Source: Oscillospiraceae bacterium
GTDB taxonomy: Bacteria; Bacillota; Clostridia; Oscillospirales; Acutalibacteraceae
Direction: 5' to 3'
NCBI GenBank assembly: GCA_015066465.1
Contig: SVOI01000004.1
Span: forward strand, 39,416 to 103,415
Length of the DNA stretch: 64,000 bases
Shown here: positions 57,820-64,000 of the stretch, piece by piece
How the letters are laid out: every line of letters starts with the position of its first letter
How positions within the stretch are numbered: position 1 is the stretch's first letter
Notes under the pieces: generated by a model
What the model was told of the DNA's origin: nothing
The model's input: the letters and a program-made list of their open reading frames with translations, nothing else
Databases searched by the model: none
Made by a program: the position numbers and the translations under genes

Positions 57820-58815
57820 ATGTTACTCGATAAAAAGCTTTACATTCCAGACCTTGGTGAAGTTGATGCAACAAGCGGTTTTCATCTTCTTGAAAAGACA
57901 GAAGATGGTAAATTCATAGCTGGTAAAAACGGCGTTGAATTTGTTGTTACAACTGGCGACCAGAAGGTTGAATTTGTGTCTTTCGGCACACACTCATTGG
58001 CTTGTGTAAAATCTGCTATTGCTTACCCTGTTTATTACCCTGTTTACCCTGTAAAAACAGAGTACCCATTAAATGCAGTTTTAATGGATTTAGACGGCAC
58101 AACAGTAAGAAGTGAAGAATTCTGGATTTGGATTATTGAAATGACAACTGCGAGTATGTTAGGTAATCCTAAATTCCAGCTTGAAGAAAGTGATATTCCA
58201 TTTGTTTCAGGTCACAGTGTATCTGAACACTTACAATATTGTATTGATAAATATTGCCCAGGTGAATCTTTAGAAAAAGCAAGAAGCTTCTATTTCGAAC
58301 ACACTCACAGAGAAATGGAAGAAATTATGGCTGGTCGTGGTAAAGACGGTGCATTCACACCAACAGAGGGCGTTAAAGATTTCTTACTCGAATTAAAAGA
58401 TATGGGTATTAAAATCGGTCTTGTTACTTCTGGTCTTTACGAAAAAGCTTGGCCAGAAATTCTTTCTGCATTTAAAACTCTTGGTATGGGCGACCCTAAA
58501 GATTTTTACGATGCAATTATCTCTGCTGGCTTCCCTTTGAGAAAAGGCTCTGTTGGTACATTAGGTGAGCTTTCCCCTAAACCACACCCTTGGCTTTATT
58601 CAGAAACCTCTATTGTAGGTCTTGGGGAAGCATTCGCTGACAGAAGCAAAGTAATCGGTATTGAAGATAGCGGTGCTGGTGCTTGCTCTGTAAGACTTGC
58701 CGGTTACACAACAATCGGTATTGCTGGTGGTAACATTGAATCAAGTGGTACTAAAGCAGTTTGCACTCACTTCTGTGATACATTCGCTGATATTATGAAA
58801 ATTATTAAAGGATAA
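57820..58815 (+). CDS. HAD-family hydrolase
   Basis: AVLMDLDGTTVRSEEFW, GLVTSGLYEKAWPEI, VIGIEDSGAGACSVRLAG. Confidence 0.85.
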   Translation: MLLDKKLYIPDLGEVDATSGFHLLEKTEDGKFIAGKNGVEFVVTTGDQKVEFVSFGTHSLACVKSAIAYPVYYPVYPVKTEYPLNAVLMDLDGTTVRSEEFWIWIIEMTTASMLGNPKFQLEESDIPFVSGHSVSEHLQYCIDKYCPGESLEKARSFYFEHTHREMEEIMAGRGKDGAFTPTEGVKDFLLELKDMGIKIGLVTSGLYEKAWPEILSAFKTLGMGDPKDFYDAIISAGFPLRKGSVGTLGELSPKPHPWLYSETSIVGLGEAFADRSKVIGIEDSGAGACSVRLAGYTTIGIAGGNIESSGTKAVCTHFCDTFADIMKIIKG

Positions 58816-58825
58816 GGAGATAGTT

Positions 58826-61687
58826 ATGGATAACAAAAAGAACGACCAAGTACAGTGCCATTTTATATCTAACACCCACTGGGACAGAGAATGGCGCTTC
58901 AGTGCAAGAAGAACACAGTATATGCTCGGCTATATGCTCGATATGCTTCTTGATATTTTAGACAAAAACCCTGACTACAAGCATTTCCACTTAGACTCAC
59001 AGACAATGCCTGTTCAGGATTACCTTGAAGTGTACCCAGAAAAGAAAGAAAAACTTCAGAAATACATAAAAGAAGGCAGAATTGCAGTTGGTCCTTGGTT
59101 CTGTCTTCCTGATGAATTTACAGTTGGTAGCGAAGCACTTATCAGAAACCTTCTTTTAGGTCACAAAATCGGTAAAGAAATGGGCGGTATCAGTAAAACT
59201 GGTTACTCACCATTCGGTTGGGGTCAGATTTCTCAGCTTCCACAGATTTACTCAGGCTTCGGTATTAACTTTGCATCATTCTACCGTGGTATAAACGAAT
59301 ACAAAGCTCCTAAATCAGAGTTCTTCTGGGAAAGCCCTGACGGAACTCGTATTTACGCTTCTCGTCTTGCAAAAAGACCAAGATATAACATCTGGTACGT
59401 TGTTCAGAGACCTGTTTACTTTAATCAGACAGATGAAAACAACAGAGATATGGTCTGGAACGACAACAACGGTGTATTCAAATTCATTGATGGTGACTGG
59501 AAGTTAGACTATCAATACGCTCACCCATTCTATGAATACCACAAGGAAAATGTAAAAGCTCGTGCAGAACAGGCTATGAAAGAACAAGACAACGACTGGA
59601 CAACAAATCATCGTTTCTGGTCAATCGGCCACGACTCCTCTTGCCCAGACGAAAGAGAAGTTCAACTTGTTAAAGACCTTAATGATGCACTTCCAGAAGC
59701 AAATGTATTCCACAGCACATTAAAAGAAATGGAACAAGGCATTATTGATAACTTCAAAGAAGACTGCCCTGTATTAAAAGGCGAAATGCGTGACCCATAC
59801 ACAAAGGGTAGCGTTAGTGAGCTTTGCGGTTGGATTCTTTCTGCAAGAACATACATCAAACAAGAAAACTTCGACACAGAAAGAAGACTTATAAACTACG
59901 CTGAACCACTCGCAGTATTCTCTGCTCTTTGTGGTGCACCTTACCAACAGAACTTTATTGACCTTTCATATAACTATCTTCTTCAGAACCACGGTCACGA
60001 TAGTATCGGCGCTTGTGGACGTGACGTTGTTTACGAAGACGTTATGTCACGTTACAGACAGTCTCGTGAGCTTTCAATGTGCGTTTACGAAAGAGCATTT
60101 ATGGACGTTGCTGGTGACATTGACCTTTCAAAATGGGATAGGAACGACGTTGCAGTTGTTCTCTTTAACCCTGCACCATTCAAACGTAACGAAACAATTA
60201 ATTTAAGAGTTGAAATTCCTGCTGAATGGAAAGCAGACTCTTTCCAGATTCTTGATGATGAAAACAATGTTCTCAAATATCAGGTTATTTCTACAAACAA
60301 AGCAAATGCACAAATCATTCAGAATCCTAACGATACTGCTAACGTTCTTCACACAGAACAATATTATATTGCTGTTGAAGTTAAAAATGTTCCGGGTATG
60401 GGTTACACAACACTTAAAATCCGCCCACTTTACAATGTTCGTGCTACAACTCCTGTAACACTTGTTAAAACAACAAATGTTATGGAAAATGAATTCTTAA
60501 AGGTTTCATTTAACCACAATGGTACTTACAATGTAATTGACAAAGAAACAGGTAAAGAATACAAGAATTTAGGCTACTTCAAAGACAGCGGTGAAATCGG
60601 TAACCCTTGGCAACACATTGCTCCTGAAATTGATGAAGTATTCACAACTCTCGGCGAACAAGCAACTGTTTCTCGTATTTATGAAGGCGAATTTGAAACA
60701 AGCTACAGAATTAAAATGCGTTGGCTTCTTCCTGAAAAGAAAGCAGACGATGAAAAAACAAGAAGCGAACACAAGCTTCCTGTTGATATTGAATCAATTG
60801 TTACATTAAGAAAAGGTTCAAGATATTTAGAAATTGAAACAACAATCAACAACCGTTGCGAAGACCACTACTTACAGGTTGCATTCCCAACAGGAATTAA
60901 AGCAACTCACGCAGATTCACAAGGTCAGTTTGATGTTGTTAGTAGACCAATTGCTGCTCCTGACTACTCACTTTATGACGAGCCACCAATGACAGAGCAT
61001 CCAATGAATTCATTTGTAAGCATTACAGATGGCAAAAACGGTGTTGCACTTCTTAACACCGGTCTTAAAGCTTATGAAGCAGCAGACGATGAAGAAAACA
61101 CAGTATTCCTTTCACTTCTTCGTGCTTACCCACTTCGTATCTGCGTTACTAAAGATATGCAGAACTACAACGATTGGGATAAAGGCTCACAATGCATTGG
61201 TAAAAACACATTCCGTTATGCATTTATGCCACATAAGGGCAACTGGGAAGAAGGCAATGTATGGCAAGAAAGCGAACGTTTCAACCTCTACCTTGCAGCA
61301 GGTCAGATTGCTCCTACTGCTCACGGTAAAAATGCTACAACTCACTCATTCATTGAATTAAAAACAGAAAACCTTAACATTTCTGCAGTTAAGAAGAGTG
61401 AAGATGGCGAAGGTTACATTGTTCGTCTTTTCAACCCATCTGATAAAACAGTTAAAAATGCTATTCGTCTTAACGGTGGTATTGCACCAATTACTGATGT
61501 TCAGTCACCAGTAGAAAGACAAAAAGCAGAGTTTGAATTACCACAGTATTCAGGCAAAAAGTGGTCACAGGTTAAGCTTGTTACACTCGAAGAGCTTGAT
61601 GAAAAAGAACTCACAATGTCAAACGATGGCTTTGTTGATTTTGAAATCACGGGCAAGAAAATTCTTACATTAAAGTTTATAGGCTAA
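58826..61687 (+). CDS. GH38 alpha-mannosidase family protein
   Basis: FISNTHWDREWRFSARRTQ, LDSQTMPVQDYLE, NHGHDSIGACGRDVV. Confidence 0.9.
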   Translation: MDNKKNDQVQCHFISNTHWDREWRFSARRTQYMLGYMLDMLLDILDKNPDYKHFHLDSQTMPVQDYLEVYPEKKEKLQKYIKEGRIAVGPWFCLPDEFTVGSEALIRNLLLGHKIGKEMGGISKTGYSPFGWGQISQLPQIYSGFGINFASFYRGINEYKAPKSEFFWESPDGTRIYASRLAKRPRYNIWYVVQRPVYFNQTDENNRDMVWNDNNGVFKFIDGDWKLDYQYAHPFYEYHKENVKARAEQAMKEQDNDWTTNHRFWSIGHDSSCPDEREVQLVKDLNDALPEANVFHSTLKEMEQGIIDNFKEDCPVLKGEMRDPYTKGSVSELCGWILSARTYIKQENFDTERRLINYAEPLAVFSALCGAPYQQNFIDLSYNYLLQNHGHDSIGACGRDVVYEDVMSRYRQSRELSMCVYERAFMDVAGDIDLSKWDRNDVAVVLFNPAPFKRNETINLRVEIPAEWKADSFQILDDENNVLKYQVISTNKANAQIIQNPNDTANVLHTEQYYIAVEVKNVPGMGYTTLKIRPLYNVRATTPVTLVKTTNVMENEFLKVSFNHNGTYNVIDKETGKEYKNLGYFKDSGEIGNPWQHIAPEIDEVFTTLGEQATVSRIYEGEFETSYRIKMRWLLPEKKADDEKTRSEHKLPVDIESIVTLRKGSRYLEIETTINNRCEDHYLQVAFPTGIKATHADSQGQFDVVSRPIAAPDYSLYDEPPMTEHPMNSFVSITDGKNGVALLNTGLKAYEAADDEENTVFLSLLRAYPLRICVTKDMQNYNDWDKGSQCIGKNTFRYAFMPHKGNWEEGNVWQESERFNLYLAAGQIAPTAHGKNATTHSFIELKTENLNISAVKKSEDGEGYIVRLFNPSDKTVKNAIRLNGGIAPITDVQSPVERQKAEFELPQYSGKKWSQVKLVTLEELDEKELTMSNDGFVDFEITGKKILTLKFIG

Positions 61688-61692
61688 GTAAG

Positions 61693-61737
61693 TTGCCCCC
61701 ACAACATTTCAGAAATGTTGTGGGGACACTTGTTTTA
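61693..61737. terminator. Bidirectional terminator
   Basis: CCCCACAACATTTC/GAAATGTTGTGGGG. Confidence 0.85.
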
Positions 61738-62718
61738 TTTTATAACTGCATATTTAAAAATCTCTTGTGCTTCTTCTTTTGTGAAGCCGTAAACACTTAT
61801 CGTAGGGCTTTTTCTTAAATCCTTCTTTGATTGAAATTCCAACTGATAAGTATTAAAATCCTCGGTAAATCTCGTCCAACCCCACGCAGAAAACTCATCA
61901 TTTTCAGCTAAAAGATAATATTCTGAATTAGTTGCATAAGGCATAATGAGATTGAAGCAACCATAGTAAGCACAAGCTGTTGCGTAAGAATCATAAGAGT
62001 AGAAAAACTTTACTTCCGGTGGTGCTGTTTTTATTAAAGTTTTGCATACGTTTCTGTCGTAACCTAAAGCAACCTCGGTATTTACACCTAAATTCTCCAG
62101 ACCTCGTTTTATAACCGACGGCAACATATGGTATGACTCATACATATCCTTTAACACATTTTCATCTTCATCCCACGAAGGAATACTTTCAAGTCCTGTA
62201 TAATACACAATAATTTTCTTGCCATCTTCATACTTAAACACTAAACTCTGTCCGTTATCACTCACTTCGTATTTACCAAAGTTTTCGTTAATATACATAT
62301 CAACCGCCTTGTGTGAGAAATTCTTTTTTTCTTTACTACCAATTTCCCAGGTTTCATAATTTTCGGGATAACTAATACCTGAATCTTGAAACGCCTCTTT
62401 TGCTACGTAAAGTGGCACTTTAAAAAACGCAACTACCCCAGCAACAATAATTATCGCAAGAATAATCGAAATAGTTTTTATTATTGCTTTCTTTTTATCC
62501 TTACCGAACTTTTTATTCACCTTTTTTATTAACTCTTGCGAATTATCCTGTTGTGGTTTTACTTTTGGTTCGGTTTTAAGTGTTTCATATTCTTTGTTAC
62601 AATCCTCACAGATTTCAAGGTGGTTACCTACAATTTCTGTTGTTTCCTTACTGCAAAGGTCATCAATATAAAGTGGTAATAAATCTTTTATTAAAGAACA
62701 ATTTATTTTACTCATCAC
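61735..62718 (-). CDS. Anti-sigma-factor-like zinc-finger membrane protein
   Basis: CSLIKDLLPLYIDDLCSKETTEIVGNHLEICEDC, one TM helix; downstream of and overlapping sigma gene. Confidence 0.75.
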   Translation of the reverse strand: MMSKINCSLIKDLLPLYIDDLCSKETTEIVGNHLEICEDCNKEYETLKTEPKVKPQQDNSQELIKKVNKKFGKDKKKAIIKTISIILAIIIVAGVVAFFKVPLYVAKEAFQDSGISYPENYETWEIGSKEKKNFSHKAVDMYINENFGKYEVSDNGQSLVFKYEDGKKIIVYYTGLESIPSWDEDENVLKDMYESYHMLPSVIKRGLENLGVNTEVALGYDRNVCKTLIKTAPPEVKFFYSYDSYATACAYYGCFNLIMPYATNSEYYLLAENDEFSAWGWTRFTEDFNTYQLEFQSKKDLRKSPTISVYGFTKEEAQEIFKYAVIK

Positions 62719-63208
62719 TACTCATCCTTTCTTCTATTTGTTTTTTTGCTCTGAAGTAAGTAACTCTCGCCCAGTTTTCACTTTTGGCAAAAACGTCTGC
62801 AATAGTGCTGTATGGCATATCACCCAAAGACTTCATATAAAAAACTTCTTTGTAGGGTGTGTCTAATTTCACGGCTTCGGTTAAAATTCTTTTAACGTTT
62901 TCGTCTTTAATGACGTTTTCTTCTATGTCACTGTCTGCTATTAAATTGGGGTAGTCTAAAATATTTTCTGTAGTCTTTTTCCGTTTTAAATTTAAGAAAA
63001 TATTTTTTGCAATACTACAAAGCCACGTTTCAATTTTGCAGTCGTTTTTAAATGTGTCTATCTTCTTAATTGCATTATAAAATGTTTCTTGAGTAATATC
63101 TTCTGCCAGCGTTTCATTTAAGCACAAAGACAATGCGTAGCTTTTTACATATTTATAATGCAGATTACACATTTTTTCCAAGTCATCCAAAGCCGTCACC
63201 CCTTTCAA
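62708..63208 (-). CDS. ECF-type sigma-70 factor
   Basis: ALSLCLNETLAEDITQETFYNAIKKIDTFKNDCKIETWLCSIAKNIFLN. Confidence 0.85.
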   Translation of the reverse strand: MKGVTALDDLEKMCNLHYKYVKSYALSLCLNETLAEDITQETFYNAIKKIDTFKNDCKIETWLCSIAKNIFLNLKRKKTTENILDYPNLIADSDIEENVIKDENVKRILTEAVKLDTPYKEVFYMKSLGDMPYSTIADVFAKSENWARVTYFRAKKQIEERMSSDE

Positions 63209-63374
63209 AATTTATTCTATATTTCACATTCTCCCGCCCCCTTTTTGTGTTTTCAACTATTAGACACACAAAAAAGGGATTTATTACAAGTTTTTTAAAA
63301 ATAAAATATCAACCTTTCAGAGCAATTCTACTCTACACGGTTGACTTTTTAAGAGTTTGTGTTATAATAAAGAT

Positions 63375-63471
63375 GAAATAAGGCAAACCTAATGATAAAC
63401 GGCTTGTCTTTAAAAAGTTTGATTAAAGAAATAACCGCACAGTTTGCAGACGGGCGGTTATTTCTTTTTTG
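63375..63471 (+). ncRNA. Candidate type I antitoxin RNA
   Basis: TTGACT-N16-TATAAT (63341-63368); ends in AAATAACCGC..GCGGTTATTT terminator overlapping 3' end of the opposing toxin gene. Confidence 0.55.
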
Positions 63472-63556
63472 TTAATTGAATTATTACATCAACTACAAGT
63501 GCTATAATCGCAACAATAAGATTGAGAAGTAAAAACAACTCACTATATGTAACCAT
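63458..63556 (-). CDS. Holin-like type I toxin peptide (not in ORF track)
   Basis: MVTYSELFLLLNLIVAIIALVVDVIIQLTKKK*; GAAAGGGGGCGGTGCA-ATG strong SD. Confidence 0.75.
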   Translation of the reverse strand: MVTYSELFLLLNLIVAIIALVVDVIIQLTKKK

Positions 63557-63774
63557 TGCACCGCCCCCTTTCTCAAGAGGACGAAAGAGCCCTCTTATAA
63601 GAGGACAAACCGCCTACCGCTGTAGATTCACCTTATTTCTTCTACATATTACCACAAACTTAAATAAATTTCAACAAAATTCAATATTTACTTGCTTTTT
63701 CCTATTGTATTTTTATAAAAAAAAGAGTATATTTATAAGGTATATAATATTTTTTGTAAATTGGTGGTGACGAA

Positions 63775-64000
63775 ATGACTAAAAGGCAGAAAGCAGAAGA
63801 AATTTGTAAGCTTTTAAAGGTAGATTACCCCGAAGCAATTTGTCAGTTAAATGCCGAAACGCCTTTTCAGTTACTCGTTGCAACACGTCTTTCTGCACAG
63901 TGTACTGACGCAAGAGTAAACCTTGTAACTCCTGCACTTTTCAAGAAATACCCAACAGAAAACGAACTGTCTGAAGCAGACATTAAAGATGTTGAAGGTT
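63775..64000 (+). CDS. nth: Endonuclease III, 3'-truncated by window
   Basis: MTKRQKAEEICKLLKVDYPEAICQLNAETPFQLLVATRLSAQCTDARVNLVTPALF. Confidence 0.9.
   Translation, partial: MTKRQKAEEICKLLKVDYPEAICQLNAETPFQLLVATRLSAQCTDARVNLVTPALFKKYPTENELSEADIKDVEG

Noticed and set aside
61735-63208. Sigma/anti-sigma pair as driver of island promoters
   Set aside because: It lies outside the island and nothing in the sequence links it to the TGYAC motif; WYL regulator is a closer candidate.

Overview
Low-GC Firmicutes/Clostridia-like chromosome window. A carbohydrate-utilisation backbone (GH127 at 1-1440; GH78-like, SDR, two GH38 alpha-mannosidases, GPH-type symporter, ECF sigma/anti-sigma and nth from 45.6 kb on) is interrupted by a ~41.7 kb accessory island. 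The island is bounded on the left by an intact tRNA-Pro(CGG) (3731-3807) and on the right by a second copy of that tRNA's 3' half (45410-45483), followed by what looks like the tRNA's original terminator. I found no integrase or relaxase in it. Main points: (1) a retron-like operon at 25238-29056, with an RT carrying NAxxH, YCDD and VTG motifs, a MoxR-type AAA ATPase, a VWA/metallopeptidase-like protein, and a structured a1/a2-flanked msr-msd candidate starting 7 nt after a TATAAT box. (2) A shared promoter architecture, 5'-TGYAC-N11-N12-TATAAT, in front of about a dozen island genes, with a WYL regulator at the right end as candidate regulator. (3) A 398-aa protein built from pieces of PolC (DNA polymerase III) but without an intact catalytic centre, divergent from a dGTPase + DUF2779 nuclease operon. 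(4) A tRNA-Pro 'graveyard' of tandem tRNA-headed structured repeats at the left boundary. Also present: an accessory ClpP/ClpX-like pair, two IS1595-like transposases, an LHH nuclease, decayed SLOG and AbrB genes, two MITE-like elements and a type I toxin-antitoxin candidate. All calls come from reading the sequence; no database search was run.
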